Of a DNA stretch of 64,000 nt, positions 21,141 through 29,417 are shown in pieces. The notes beneath the pieces are model-generated. The model worked only from the letters and a program-made list of their open reading frames with translations, did not search any database and was not told where the DNA came from. The stretch is from an uncultured Alistipes sp. GTDB lineage: Bacteria; Bacteroidota; Bacteroidia; Bacteroidales; Rikenellaceae. Numbering within the stretch: position 1 is the stretch's first letter; each line of letters opens with the position of its first letter. The position numbers were made by a program, and so were the translations under genes. The stretch is from assembly GCA_949288735.1 (NCBI GenBank), contig CASELE010000004.1:1-64000 (forward strand). The letters run 5' to 3'.

Positions 21141-21148
21141 CAAAGAAA
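21141..21148 (-). promoter_or_regulatory. Weak -7-like box TTTCTTTG upstream of the atp operon
   Basis: On the minus strand TTTCTTTG differs from TAnnTTTG at one base and lies 18 nt before the atpD ATG. No -33 partner is obvious. The 150-bp gap 21123-21273 between atpD and folC shows an AT-rich patch (21185-21235) and nothing else I recognise. Confidence 0.35.
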
Positions 21149-21273
21149 CTGATTATACGGCTACCATTGCACGGACCGTCGGCGGATTATCTGTTCAATA
21201 ATTCTCTTTTATTGTTTTATATGTCCTTTTTTCGACGCCGCGATGCAGTATCCGTATCCTTCGCCGCACGCCG

Positions 21274-22563
21274 CTACAGCGCTTCGCCCACCACGTAGGT
21301 GCTTCCGCCGACGAAGATCACGTCTGCCGGCGTGGCCAGTTCGCGGGCCCGGTCGAGGGCCTTGCGCACCCCCTCCACGGCTTCGCCGCGGAGTCCGTAG
21401 ATGGCGGCCTTGGCGGCGAGTTCGGCGGCCGGCACGGCCCGTTCGCTCTGCGCCTGCGTGAAGAGGTAGCAGGCCTCCTGCGGGAGCAGCGGCAGGATGT
21501 GGGCCAGGTCCTTGTCCTTCATGAAGCCCACGACGCAGTAGAGCTTCTCGTGGGGGGTGCGGCGCAGCTGTTCGGCCACGCAGGCGATGCCGTGGGGGTT
21601 GTGGCCCGTGTCGCAGAGCGTGAGCGGCGCCTCGCCGAGCCGTTGCCAGCGGCCGAGCAGCGCCGTGTTGGCGGCGGCGTTGCGGAGTCCCTCGACGTAG
21701 GCGCGGCGGCTGATCGAGAGGGGAGTCTCCTCGTGCATGAAGTCGAGGGCCGCGGTGGCCGTGAGTATGTTGTGCCGCTGGTAGCTGCCGGCCATGTCGA
21801 GCGCGACGTCGTAGACGTGGCCGTCGCGGCCGCGCACCAGACGGAAGAGCTGCCGGTCGCCCTCGCAGCCCTGTGTCTCGCAGCTGAACACGCGCTCGGC
21901 ATAGACGAGCTTCGAACGGTTTTCGGCCGCCACGGCCTCGAAGACGGGGTCGCAGGCGGGGTTCGACTCGCCGATGACGACGGGGATGCTCTTCTTGATG
22001 ATGCCCGCCTTCTCTCGGGCGATTTTCGGGAGCGTGTCGCCCAGCAGGGCCGTGTGCTCCAGTCCGATGTTGGTGATGACGCTCACGATGGGCACGATGA
22101 GGTTCGTGGCGTCGAGCCGTCCCCCCAGCCCCGTCTCGATGACGGCCACCTCGACGTCGCTCTGGGCGAAGTAGTCGAAGGCGAGCGCCGCCGTCATCTC
22201 GAAGAACGAGAGGTCGAGCTCCACCATCTTGTCGTGGTGCTTGTCGACGAAGTTCACCACCTTTTGCTTGGAGATCATCTCGCCGTCGATGCGGATGCGC
22301 TCGCGGAAGTCCTTCAGGTGGGGCGAGGTGAAGAGTCCCGTGCGATAGCCCGCCTGCTGGAGCACGGCGGCGATCATGTGCGAGACGGAACCCTTGCCGT
22401 TGGTGCCGGCCACGTGCACCGTGAAGAAGTTGCGCTGGGGGTTGCCCAGGTGGCGGCAGAACGAGACGATGCGCTCGAGTCCGGGCTTGTAGCCCGTGGC
22501 GCCCGTGCGTTCGTAGGCGGGCAGCGACGAGTAGAGGAATTCGAGGGTCTGAGTATAGTTCAT
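21274..22563 (-). CDS. folC: Bifunctional folylpolyglutamate synthase / dihydrofolate synthase
   Basis: 429 aa, standard length. It adds glutamate to dihydropteroate and tetrahydrofolate. FFTVHVAGTNGKGSVSHMIAAVLQQAGYRTGLFTSPHL holds the P-loop and the omega loop. YFAQSDVEVAVIETGLGGRLDATN and ITNIGLEHTALLGDTLPKIAREKAGIIK are Mur-ligase-family signatures of FolC, and the C-terminal domain has LCDTGHNPHGI. It is 25 nt downstream of lnt in the same direction. Confidence 0.95.
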   Translation of the reverse strand: MNYTQTLEFLYSSLPAYERTGATGYKPGLERIVSFCRHLGNPQRNFFTVHVAGTNGKGSVSHMIAAVLQQAGYRTGLFTSPHLKDFRERIRIDGEMISKQKVVNFVDKHHDKMVELDLSFFEMTAALAFDYFAQSDVEVAVIETGLGGRLDATNLIVPIVSVITNIGLEHTALLGDTLPKIAREKAGIIKKSIPVVIGESNPACDPVFEAVAAENRSKLVYAERVFSCETQGCEGDRQLFRLVRGRDGHVYDVALDMAGSYQRHNILTATAALDFMHEETPLSISRRAYVEGLRNAAANTALLGRWQRLGEAPLTLCDTGHNPHGIACVAEQLRRTPHEKLYCVVGFMKDKDLAHILPLLPQEACYLFTQAQSERAVPAAELAAKAAIYGLRGEAVEGVRKALDRARELATPADVIFVGGSTYVVGEAL

Positions 22564-22588
22564 GACGAGTCGGTTGATTCTTTCTGTA

Positions 22589-24178
22589 TCAGGGGACGAG
22601 ATGGTTCCGCCGCCGCACGCGGTAGACGGCGTAGGTGAGCACCGAGAGGAGCGCCACGTATTCTGCGGCGCGTCCCGCCCAGTCGCCGTAGCGCGTGTAG
22701 AAGGTGAGGCGCGAGTCGAGCCGCATCTCGTCGGCGAGCAGGCCGCGCTCCTCCCATCCGAGCGTGGCGTGCACGTCGCCGCGGGCGTCGATGAAGCCCG
22801 AGCGCCCCGTGTTGGCCGAGCGGGCTATGGCGCGGCGGTGTTCCACGGCGCGCAGGCGCGAGATGGTGAAGAGGTGGCGGTAGCCGGGCGTGTCGCCCCA
22901 CCAGCCGTCGTTCGAGATGAGGAACATCGCCTGGGCGCCGCGCCGCACGAAGTCGCCGAAGAAGTCGCCGTAGAGCCCTTCGTAGCAGATGGCCGGCCCC
23001 ACGCGCACGCCGTCGTGGGTGAAGACGGTGCCGCACGTTCCGACGCCCAGCTGTCCCAGCGTGCCGCCCAGGTCGATGACCAGGAAGTCGAACCAGTCGA
23101 AGAGCCACGTGGGGGTCTTCTCCACGCCGATGACCAGCCGCCCCTTGTGGTGGAGCTGTATCGCCCCCGAGGCGTCGAGCCCCACGGCCGTATTGTAGTG
23201 GTCGTACCAGGAGCCGTCGCGCATCCGGCGGGCCGTGCGGCTCCGCTCGCCGGGGGCGTAGGCGACGTTCGTGTTGGCCCCCGTCACGAGAAGCGTGGCG
23301 GGGTGCGAGGCCCGCAGCGAGTCGGCCAGTTCCAGCCAGAAGCCGCCCCGCCGCCCCGCCGTGGCCGGCGTGGGGCCGAGCTCCGGCTCCCAGTAGTAGC
23401 GCGGCACGGCCGTCTCGGGAAAGAGGAGGAACTGCGCGTCGCGCGGCGCCCGGGAGAGCAGGTCGACGATGTTGCGCTCCTGGCGCGAGGCGTCGGTGTG
23501 GAACTTGTCGTAGCAGTTCACGTTGGGTTGGGCGATGGCGACGCGGACCGTTCCCTCGTCCGAGGGGCGCCAGGTGGCGTAACGCACGAGCGAGGCGCCC
23601 ATGGGGAGAAGCACCGCCGCGCCGGCGGCGAGCCAGCGGCTGCGGCTGCGGGGGCGGCGCAGCGCCTCGTAGAGGAGTATGTTCGTGACGAGCACCCAGA
23701 GCGAGCCGCCGAAGACCCCCGTGATTTCGTACCACTGCACCAGCCGCACGTCGTGCGAGAAGCCGTTGCCCAGGATGAGCCACGGCCACGAGAATTCGCC
23801 CACGGTGTACCAGTATTCGGTGGTGATCCATCCGGCGACGAGCAGCGTGTAGGCAAGCGCCTTCGGACCCCGCTTCGAGACGGTGTGGAAGCTCATGAAG
23901 GCGAGCATGTTGAGCGTGGTCGAGGCGAGCGTCGCGGCTACGGGGCCCACAGGCGTGGCGTAGCCTATCCACCACACCGTCAGTACGTTCCACAGTACGA
24001 AGGCGAGCAGTGCCCATCCGAACACGCGCCACCACGAACGGCGCGAGGCGTCGTACGAACCGCTGAGCCAGAGCAGCGGCACGAAGGCCGCGAGGAGCGT
24101 GAGGCCCGTCAGACCGAGCCACCCCGCCGAGAGGAGGAGCGCCGATCCGGCGACTGCCGCGAGTCTGAGTAGCGTCAT
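22589..24178 (-). CDS. lnt: Apolipoprotein N-acyltransferase
   Basis: 529 aa. The last step of lipoprotein maturation at the inner membrane, N-acylation of the lipobox Cys. The N-terminal half has several membrane helices. The nitrilase-like periplasmic domain carries the Glu-Lys-Cys triad: FLLFPETAVPRYY, HHKGRLVIGVEKTP, and VGPAICYEGLYGDFF. SNDGWWGDTPGYRHLFTISRLRAVEHRRAIARSANTG is the highly conserved C-terminal block. The ATG at 24178 follows a good promoter; the frame stays open upstream through non-homologous sequence. Fits the many lipoproteins in this window. Confidence 0.95.
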   Translation of the reverse strand: MTLLRLAAVAGSALLLSAGWLGLTGLTLLAAFVPLLWLSGSYDASRRSWWRVFGWALLAFVLWNVLTVWWIGYATPVGPVAATLASTTLNMLAFMSFHTVSKRGPKALAYTLLVAGWITTEYWYTVGEFSWPWLILGNGFSHDVRLVQWYEITGVFGGSLWVLVTNILLYEALRRPRSRSRWLAAGAAVLLPMGASLVRYATWRPSDEGTVRVAIAQPNVNCYDKFHTDASRQERNIVDLLSRAPRDAQFLLFPETAVPRYYWEPELGPTPATAGRRGGFWLELADSLRASHPATLLVTGANTNVAYAPGERSRTARRMRDGSWYDHYNTAVGLDASGAIQLHHKGRLVIGVEKTPTWLFDWFDFLVIDLGGTLGQLGVGTCGTVFTHDGVRVGPAICYEGLYGDFFGDFVRRGAQAMFLISNDGWWGDTPGYRHLFTISRLRAVEHRRAIARSANTGRSGFIDARGDVHATLGWEERGLLADEMRLDSRLTFYTRYGDWAGRAAEYVALLSVLTYAVYRVRRRNHLVP

Positions 24179-24201
24179 GGTTGCCCGCCCGTTCACGCCG
24201 G

Positions 24202-24232
24202 CAAAAATAGTCAAACGGACCCATATTTCAAA
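24202..24232 (-). promoter_or_regulatory. Promoter of lnt: TTTG - 19 nt - TATTTTTG
   Basis: On the minus strand the -33 box TTTG (24229-24232) and the -7 box TATTTTTG (24202-24209) are separated by exactly 19 nt, a full match to the Bacteroidota consensus. The leader is about 18-20 nt. Confidence 0.85.
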
Positions 24233-24240
24233 GCCTATTT

Positions 24241-24271
24241 TCACCCGGCGCCGCCGGCCGCCGCCGGGTGA
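24241..24271. repeat. Inverted repeat (10-bp stem) followed by an A8 run
   Basis: TCACCCGGCG pairs with CGCCGGGTGA across an 11-nt GC-rich spacer. It lies between the lnt promoter and the second B12 leader. The A-run is on the + side, so it does not look like a normal terminator for either strand; the role is unknown. Confidence 0.5.
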
Positions 24272-24315
24272 CGAAAAAAAACGGTCCGCCCCTCTCCGCG
24301 ATGGCCGAATTTGCT

Positions 24316-24323
24316 TATCTTTG
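24316..24323 (+). promoter_or_regulatory. -7 promoter box TATCTTTG for the second cobalamin leader
   Basis: Perfect TAnnTTTG about 45 nt before the first conserved aptamer bases, as in the leader at 5358. Confidence 0.7.
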
Positions 24324-24327
24324 CACC

Positions 24328-24575
24328 GCATGGGTTCGCCCGACGGGCGCCTCCTTCCGCGGGGCGCCGGGCGATGAAAAGGGAACGCAGTGCGAATCTG
24401 CGACAATGCCCGTTGCTGTGAGTTCCGGCTCCGCCCCGTGCGGAGCGCGTGGTCGCGCCATCTTCAGCCACTGGCCTGCGGGCCGGGAAGGCGCGCGGCC
24501 GGGACGAGTCAGAAGACCTGCCCAGCATACTGCCGAGATTCGCGGCCCGCGGGACCACGGGCGGAGTCGGAGACG
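24328..24575 (+). promoter_or_regulatory. Second cobalamin (B12) riboswitch, client gene unclear
   Basis: The same ordered elements as the first copy: GAAAAGGGAACGCAGTGCGAA, GTTGCTGTGAGT, GCCACTGG at 24467-24474, GGGAAGGCG, and the B12 box AGTCAGAAGACCTGCC at 24507-24522. A trailing CGGGCGGAGTCGGA at 24558-24571 mirrors the first copy. No cobalamin gene follows. The next gene is the EamA transporter at 24927, which has its own -7 box, about 350 nt beyond the riboswitch. Confidence 0.9.
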
Positions 24576-24894
24576 GGCCGGTCGTATCCGGCCGCCGGTG
24601 CCCGTGCACCCGCTCCCGACCTCATCACCCCCCCCCGCGACGCATCCGCCCGCACCTCCCGGCAGAGAGATACCGCCTGCCCGGGGCCCGGAGCATGCAG
24701 ATTGAGATTAGTGTGTCCGTTATTTTGCCGGTAACGTCCGCTCCGTACTCGATCCCGCGCGGCGGTTTTTTTCCGGAAGGGTCCGGTTCCGCGCCGCGGT
24801 ACCGGGCCCTCCTCCCGGGAGGAGGGAGTTCGGCGGATCCCCGGGCGGCGCGCGAAAAAGGGGCCGCGACGGATGCTCCGCCGGAAATAGTTGC
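24576..24894 (+). other. Non-coding stretch between the second B12 riboswitch and the EamA gene
   Basis: About 320 nt without a credible gene. It contains a run of nine C at 24628-24636, a 40-nt AT-richer patch around 24695-24735, an imperfect hairpin at about 24783-24805 (CCGGTTCCGC / GCGGTACCGG, one mismatch) and a perfect 20-bp palindrome at 24807-24826. It could be the expression platform of the riboswitch, a small RNA, or the remains of a lost client gene. Confidence 0.55.
24807..24826. repeat. Perfect 20-bp palindrome
   Basis: CCCTCCTCCCGGGAGGAGGG equals its own reverse complement. It lies upstream of the EamA promoter and downstream of the orphan B12 leader, and could be a transcription stop or a protein-binding site. 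Confidence 0.7.
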
Positions 24895-24902
24895 TATTTT
24901 TG
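24895..24902 (+). promoter_or_regulatory. -7 promoter box TATTTTTG for the EamA transporter
   Basis: Matches TAnnTTTG and lies 24 nt before the ATG at 24927. No clear -33 box. Confidence 0.6.
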
Positions 24903-24926
24903 CCGCCGCAACCGATATTACCTGCG

Positions 24927-25874
24927 ATGAACGCCAAGGCCAAAGGCTACCTGCTCGGGGCCGTAGCCGCCGCCACCTACGGCATGAACCCCCTCTTCGC
25001 CCTGCCGCTCTATGCGGACGGGGTGGATACCGATTCGGTACTCTTCTTCCGCTATCTCTTCGCCCTGCCCATCCTGGGCGGCATGCTCCGCTTCCGCCGC
25101 GGCCGCGACTTCGGGCTGCGCGGCCGCGAGGCCTTCGCGCTGGCGGTGCTGGGGCTGCTGGTGGCCCTCTCGTCGCTCACGCTCTTCATGAGCTACGGCT
25201 ACATGGACGCCGGCATCGCCTCGACGCTTCTCTTCGTCTATCCGATTCTCGTGGCGCTCCTCATGGCGCTCTTCTTCCGCGAGCGGATCACACCCCTCAC
25301 GGCGCTCTGCATCCTCCTGGCGCTGGGCGGTATAGCGCTCCTCTACCGCAGCGCCGACGGCGCCACGCTCAGCCTGCGCGGCACGCTCCTCGTGGTCGTC
25401 TCGGCCCTCGCCTACGCGCTCTACATCGTCGGGGTCAACCGCCCGACGCTGCGCGGTGTCGCAACGCTCAAGGTCACCTTCTATGTCCTGCTCTTCGGCC
25501 TCGCGCTCTTCCTCGTGCGTCTCGACTTCGGTGCGGACCTCCTCTTCCCCTCGCGGTGGTACCTGTGGGGATGCCTCGTCGCGCTGGCCCTCTTCCCCAC
25601 GGCCGTCTCGTTCCTCTGCACGACGAGCGCCATCCAGTACATCGGCGCCACCCCCACGGCCATCCTCGGGGCACTCGAGCCGGTGACGGCCGTCTTCTTC
25701 GGCGTGACGCTCTTCGGCGAGTCGCTCACGCCGCGCATCGTCTGCGGCATCCTGCTCATCATCCTCGCCGTGAGCCTCATCGTCGCCGGCGGCCGCATCT
25801 CGGGGACGCTCGTGCGCTTCCGCCGGCTCTATCCGCGTCTGCGCCGCATGCGCCGCGCCGCACGGCGGGGCTGA
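24927..25874 (+). CDS. EamA-family (DMT superfamily) transporter
   Basis: 315 aa with ten predicted membrane helices in two EamA repeats. Repeat 1: GYLLGAVAAATYGMNPLF..ASTLLFVYPILVALLMALFFRERIT. Repeat 2: GTLLVVVSALAYALYIVGVN..TPTAILGALEPVTAVFFGVTLFGESLT. Each repeat ends with the conserved P-x-x-x-x-x-x-GE/RE pattern. A basic tail (RRLYPRLRRMRRAARRG) lies in the cytoplasm. Substrates of this superfamily include amino acids, purines and sugars; none can be assigned. It is the only gene downstream of the second B12 riboswitch, so a cobalamin-related role is possible but not supported by family knowledge. ATG chosen after its own -7 box. Confidence 0.9.
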   Translation: MNAKAKGYLLGAVAAATYGMNPLFALPLYADGVDTDSVLFFRYLFALPILGGMLRFRRGRDFGLRGREAFALAVLGLLVALSSLTLFMSYGYMDAGIASTLLFVYPILVALLMALFFRERITPLTALCILLALGGIALLYRSADGATLSLRGTLLVVVSALAYALYIVGVNRPTLRGVATLKVTFYVLLFGLALFLVRLDFGADLLFPSRWYLWGCLVALALFPTAVSFLCTTSAIQYIGATPTAILGALEPVTAVFFGVTLFGESLTPRIVCGILLIILAVSLIVAGGRISGTLVRFRRLYPRLRRMRRAARRG

Positions 25875-25907
25875 CGCTCTCCCGGTCCCCTCTCGGGGCA
25901 TGATACG

Positions 25908-25947
25908 AAAAAAAGGGTGCGGTCCGCATCGTCTGCGGACCGCACCC
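25908..25947 (-). terminator. Intrinsic terminator of tRNA-Thr
   Basis: A 14-bp perfect stem (25915-25928 with 25934-25947, loop of 5) is followed on the minus strand by seven T. It lies 8 nt past the tRNA 3' end, a classical Rho-independent signal. It also faces the EamA gene from the other side. Confidence 0.88.
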
Positions 25948-25954
25948 GGAGTTC

Positions 25955-26030
25955 TGGAGCCGAAACCGGGACTTGAACCCGGGACCTTTTCATTACGAGT
26001 GAAACGCTCTACCAACTGAGCTATTTCGGC
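25955..26030 (-). tRNA. tRNA-Thr, anticodon CGU
   Basis: The minus strand gives a full cloverleaf of 76 nt including an encoded CCA. The acceptor stem GCCGAAA pairs with TTTCGGC. The D-arm contains AGCTCAGTTGGTAGAGC, the anticodon stem TTTCA/TGAAA encloses CTCGTAA with anticodon CGT, and the T-arm is CCCGGGTTCAAGTCCCGG. The discriminator base is U. It reads the Thr codon ACG. Confidence 0.96.
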
Positions 26031-26122
26031 AGCCGAAGGATTGTATCTCCTTTTCGAGGTGCAAATATCCGAAAAAAAATCGGTCCGCGCAACATTTCGG
26101 CGAAAAATCTCGCGATTCTTCC

Positions 26123-26130
26123 TATCTTCG
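26123..26130 (+). promoter_or_regulatory. -7-like box TATCTTCG upstream of the hypothetical gene at 26216
   Basis: One base off TAnnTTTG. It predicts a leader of about 80 nt before the ATG at 26216. Confidence 0.45.
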
Positions 26131-26215
26131 CGCCGATTTCCGCCTCGGGCAGCGATCTATCGCCCCTCTCCGGAGGAGCCGCGGGTCCGGGCGGCGAACC
26201 TTGAACGGACAGACG

Positions 26216-26902
26216 ATGTCGGAATATTTGCACCCCACGCCCGACCAGACCTTCGAGATAGGGGTCGGGGCCTACGATTTCCGGGCGGCGCTCGCCCGTG
26301 CGCGGAAGATGCAGGAGAGGGGCGACGTGGAGGGCGCCTGCAACGAGCGCTTCCGCGCCTGCCGGCGCCTGCAGGAGCTTCTGCCCGATGACGAGGAGCT
26401 CATACTCGAATGGGAGGACCGCAACACGCGGGCGGCGCTCGAACTGCTGCACGCGTCGGCCGTCGACCACTTCCTCATCGACGACTTCGAGCTCTCGGCC
26501 GCGCTGCTCGAGCTGCTGCTCGACCTCGACCCCGAAGACCATACCGGGGCGGTCGAGCTGCTCGCCTTCGACTACGTGGCGCTCGGCGACGAGGAGCTCT
26601 TCGACGAGGTGGTGAACGACCTCTCGGACAAGTATGCCAGCCGTCTCGTGCTGCTGCTCTGGTCGGCCTTCCGCCGCGACGGCCGCCTGCCCGAAGGGGA
26701 GCTTCACCGCTTCCGCACCCGTTTCGCCCCCTGGTTCGCCGAATTCACGGCGGCCGACCATCCGGCCGATGCGGACTATCTGCGCGACATCGAGGGCCCC
26801 AACCCCTCGGCGGCGGCCCAGGCGCGCGAGCTGTGGCTGCGGACCGAGAATCTCTGGCGCCGCTGGCCCGAATTCATCGCGGCGCTGCGCGCCCGTCTCT
26901 GA
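26216..26902 (+). CDS. Conserved-looking hypothetical protein, helical, acidic
   Basis: 228 aa; I do not recognise the family. No signal peptide or membrane segment, so cytoplasmic. The sequence is strongly acidic and helical with many Leu/Glu/Asp (for example [65 protein letters not shown], taken in short pieces), and the spacing of the helices suggests a TPR-like repeat fold. ATG at 26216 is chosen; an upstream TTG at 26201 would add five residues. Base composition and codon use look like the neighbours. It ends 29 bp inside the 3' end of tdk on the other strand. Confidence 0.7.
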   Translation: MSEYLHPTPDQTFEIGVGAYDFRAALARARKMQERGDVEGACNERFRACRRLQELLPDDEELILEWEDRNTRAALELLHASAVDHFLIDDFELSAALLELLLDLDPEDHTGAVELLAFDYVALGDEELFDEVVNDLSDKYASRLVLLLWSAFRRDGRLPEGELHRFRTRFAPWFAEFTAADHPADADYLRDIEGPNPSAAAQARELWLRTENLWRRWPEFIAALRARL

Positions 26903-27515
26903 CGACGGGGCTGCTCCCCTCCGCATCCTCTTCGTGTCCGCACTCCTGCTCGCGGTGCCGCAGTTCGGCGAAGCAGTGGCGGCAGATGGGCTCGTAGACC
27001 TCCTGTGCGCCGAGCATCACCTGCCGCTCGTCGGTCGTGAGCCGGTGGGAGTGGTGGGCCAGGTTGCCGCAGCGGACGCAGATGGCGTGGACCTTGGTGA
27101 CATATTCGGCTGTCGCCATCAGGTCGGGCATGGGGCCGAAGGGCCTGCCCGTGTAGTCCATGTCGAGCCCTGCGGCGATGACCCGCACGCCGTCGTCGGC
27201 CAGCTGGCGGCAGACCTCCACGATGCCCGGGTCGAAGAACTGCACCTCGTCGATGCCCACCACGTCGACCCCCGAGGCGAGCAGCAGGATGCTGTGCGAC
27301 GAGTCGACCGGGGTCGAGGGTATGGCGCGTGCGTCGTGCGAGACGACCTCCTCCTCGGAGTAGCGCACGTCGACGTGCGGCTTGAAGATCTCGACGCGCT
27401 GGTTGGCGAACGAGGCGCGCCGCAGGCGGCGGATGAGCTCTTCGGTCTTGCCCGAGAACATCGATCCGCAGATCACTTCGATCCAGCCCTTCTGGCTGGC
27501 ATTCTCCAGAAACAT
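26874..27515 (-). CDS. tdk: Thymidine kinase (type II)
   Basis: 213 aa. It phosphorylates thymidine for salvage. P-loop [31 protein letters not shown] (Walker B-like with the base-contact loop), [18 protein letters not shown] (lasso/active-site region) and a zinc site formed by CVRCGN and CRHC. The C-terminal about 20 residues are a polar extension beyond the fold. It lies 37 nt downstream of murA in the same direction and overlaps the convergent hypothetical gene by 29 bp. Confidence 0.95.
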   Translation of the reverse strand: MFLENASQKGWIEVICGSMFSGKTEELIRRLRRASFANQRVEIFKPHVDVRYSEEEVVSHDARAIPSTPVDSSHSILLLASGVDVVGIDEVQFFDPGIVEVCRQLADDGVRVIAAGLDMDYTGRPFGPMPDLMATAEYVTKVHAICVRCGNLAHHSHRLTTDERQVMLGAQEVYEPICRHCFAELRHREQECGHEEDAEGSSPVVRDGRAAPR

Positions 27516-27552
27516 GGTATTCTCTCTCTTGTTGTCGTTTCCGCGCGGCCGG

Positions 27553-28875
27553 CTACAGGCAGTCGTCCAGACGCGTGATGCGGGCGCCGAGGGCGTTGAG
27601 CCGCCCGTCGATGTCGCGGTAGCCGCGGTCGATCTGCTCGATGTTCTGAATCGTGCTGCGCCCCTCGGCGCTCATGGCCGCGATGAGCAGCGCCACGCCC
27701 GCACGGATGTCGGGCGAGGTCATGCGCGTGGCGCGCAGGCGGATGCGGTGGTCGTGGCCGATGACCGTGGCGCGGTGCGGGTCGCAGAGGATGATCTGGG
27801 CCCCCATGTCGATGAGCTTGTCGACGAAGAAGAGGCGGCTCTCGAACATCTTCTGGTGTATGAGCACCGAGCCGCGCGCCTGCGTGGCCACCACGAGGAA
27901 GATCGAGAGCAGGTCGGGCGTGAGACCCGGCCACGGCGCGTCGGCGATGGTCATGATCGACCCGTCGAGGAAGCTCTCGATGCGGTAGTGGTCCTGCTCG
28001 GGAATGTAGATGTCGTCGCCCCGCTGTTCGAAGCGTATGCCCATGCGGGCGAACTGTGCGGGGATGATGCCGAGATTGTCGTAGGAGACGTTGCGGATGG
28101 TGAGCTCCGACTGCGTCATGGCGGCCATGCCGATGAAGCTGCCCACCTCGATCATGTCGGGCAGCAGCGTATGGTCGGTGCCGCCGAGCGACTCGACGCC
28201 GTCGATGACGAGCAGGTTCGAGGCGATGCCCGAGATGCGGGCCCCCATGCGGCAGAGCATGCGGCAGAGCTGCTGGATGTAGGGCTCGCAGGCGGCGTTG
28301 TAGAGCGTCGTGCGGCCCGGCGTGAGGACGGCGGCCATGATGAGGTTGGCCGTACCCGTCACCGAGGCCTCGTCGAGCAGCATGTAGGTGCCGCGCAGCC
28401 GCTTGCCCTCGATGCGGTAGAGGCCCCCCTCGTCGTCGGCGTCGAAGTCGAATTCGGCCCCCAGCTTCTGCAGTCCGATGAGGTGGGTGTCGAGCCGCCG
28501 CCGGCCGATCTTGTCGCCGCCGGGCTTGGGCAGGTAGCCCGTGCCGAAGCGCGCGAGCATGGGGCCGACGAGCATCACCGAGCCGCGCAGCCGGGCGCAG
28601 CGGCGGCGGTAGTCGTCGCTGCGGATGTAGTCGAAGTCGAGCTCGCGGGCCCGGAAGGCGTAGCTCTCCTCGGCGAGCTGCTCCACCTCGACCCCCATGC
28701 GGGCGAGCAGCTCGATGAGCTGCAGCACGTCGAGAATGCGGGGTATGTTGTGTACCGTCACCCGTTCGGGGGTGAGGAGCGTGGCGCAAAGAATCTGCAG
28801 CGCCTCGTTTTTGGCGCCCTGCGGCGTAATCGACCCGTGGAGGCGGTGTCCTCCTTCGACCTGAAAGATTGCCAT
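27553..28875 (-). CDS. murA: UDP-N-acetylglucosamine 1-carboxyvinyltransferase (Asp active-site variant)
   Basis: 440 aa. First committed step of peptidoglycan synthesis (enolpyruvyl transfer from PEP). N-terminal signature [18 protein letters not shown] with the catalytic Lys22, [22 protein letters not shown], and the catalytic loop [20 protein letters not shown]. In E. coli MurA the loop is GGCAIG with Cys115; here the position is Asp121. Asp at this site keeps activity and blocks fosfomycin alkylation in Mycobacterium and Chlamydia, so intrinsic resistance is predicted. Good promoter directly upstream. Confidence 0.96.
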   Translation of the reverse strand: MAIFQVEGGHRLHGSITPQGAKNEALQILCATLLTPERVTVHNIPRILDVLQLIELLARMGVEVEQLAEESYAFRARELDFDYIRSDDYRRRCARLRGSVMLVGPMLARFGTGYLPKPGGDKIGRRRLDTHLIGLQKLGAEFDFDADDEGGLYRIEGKRLRGTYMLLDEASVTGTANLIMAAVLTPGRTTLYNAACEPYIQQLCRMLCRMGARISGIASNLLVIDGVESLGGTDHTLLPDMIEVGSFIGMAAMTQSELTIRNVSYDNLGIIPAQFARMGIRFEQRGDDIYIPEQDHYRIESFLDGSIMTIADAPWPGLTPDLLSIFLVVATQARGSVLIHQKMFESRLFFVDKLIDMGAQIILCDPHRATVIGHDHRIRLRATRMTSPDIRAGVALLIAAMSAEGRSTIQNIEQIDRGYRDIDGRLNALGARITRLDDCL

Positions 28876-28891
28876 GGTCCGAAATTTTTAC

Positions 28892-28923
28892 CAAAGATAC
28901 ACATAAAAGGGCAACGGCGCAAC
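28892..28923 (-). promoter_or_regulatory. Promoter of murA: GTTG - 20 nt - TATCTTTG
   Basis: On the minus strand the -7 box TATCTTTG (28892-28899) is a perfect match, 16 nt before the ATG, with GTTG at 28920-28923 as the likely -33. Confidence 0.75.
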
Positions 28924-29024
28924 ACCTCCCCGCGGACGGTTCCGCCGCGCCGGTGCGGAAGCGGGGAAGGTGGAATGCTGCGGGCGGGCCGCCTCTCCGG
29001 GCGGAGATGCCGCATGTACGGAAA

Positions 29025-29062
29025 CAGCGAGGGAGATACCCTTGCGGATACCTCCCTCGCTG
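29025..29062. terminator. Hairpin between rpmH and murA
   Basis: CAGCGAGGGAG (29025-29035) pairs with CTCCCTCGCTG (29052-29062), an 11-bp stem with a 16-nt loop, located beyond the rpmH stop. It probably ends the rpmH transcript. Confidence 0.6.
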
Positions 29063-29127
29063 TGCTCCCCATCCTTGCGGAGGGCGGGCCTGCGGAGCGG
29101 CGTTGCGACGCCCCGTTCCTCTCGGAC

Positions 29128-29289
29128 TCAGGCGTACTTGAACGTCGATTCGTCCGATACGGTCAGCTTCTTGCGGCCCTTGGCGCGGCGGGCTGCCAGG
29201 ACCTTGCGGCCGTTGGCAGTGGCCATACGCTGGCGGAAGCCGTGCTTGTTGATTCTCTTCCGGCGCGAAGGCTGGAACGTTCTTTTCAT
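29128..29289 (-). CDS. rpmH: 50S ribosomal protein bL34
   Basis: 53 aa, very basic. [43 protein letters not shown] is the canonical L34 sequence; a short DESTFKYA tail follows. The methionine of MKRTFQPS is used as the start; an ATG two codons earlier is also in frame. Preceded by a consensus promoter. It is not beside dnaA here, unlike in many Proteobacteria and Firmicutes. Confidence 0.96.
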   Translation of the reverse strand: MKRTFQPSRRKRINKHGFRQRMATANGRKVLAARRAKGRKKLTVSDESTFKYA

Positions 29290-29334
29290 TGCCATGGCTG
29301 TATCGTTTTATCGTTTTGCGCGCATTGCGAGGTG

Positions 29335-29365
29335 CAAAGGTATACGGAATATCGGTAAAATCAAA
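29335..29365 (-). promoter_or_regulatory. Promoter of rpmH: TTTG - 19 nt - TACCTTTG
   Basis: On the minus strand -33 TTTG (29362-29365) and -7 TACCTTTG (29335-29342) with exactly 19 nt between, a full consensus. Leader about 40 nt. Confidence 0.88.
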
Positions 29366-29417
29366 ATAAAAGCCTCTTTTTTTCCGTTCCGCCGCCGCGC
29401 GGAGCCCCGTGCGGTCC

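Noticed and set aside
24202..24323. B12 riboswitch as regulator of lnt
   Set aside because: lnt is on the opposite strand with its own consensus promoter, so the leader cannot be part of its mRNA.
24449..25903. A 484-codon + frame covering the second riboswitch and EamA gene
   Set aside because: It runs out of frame through the EamA transporter and contains low-complexity Arg/His-rich sequence only.
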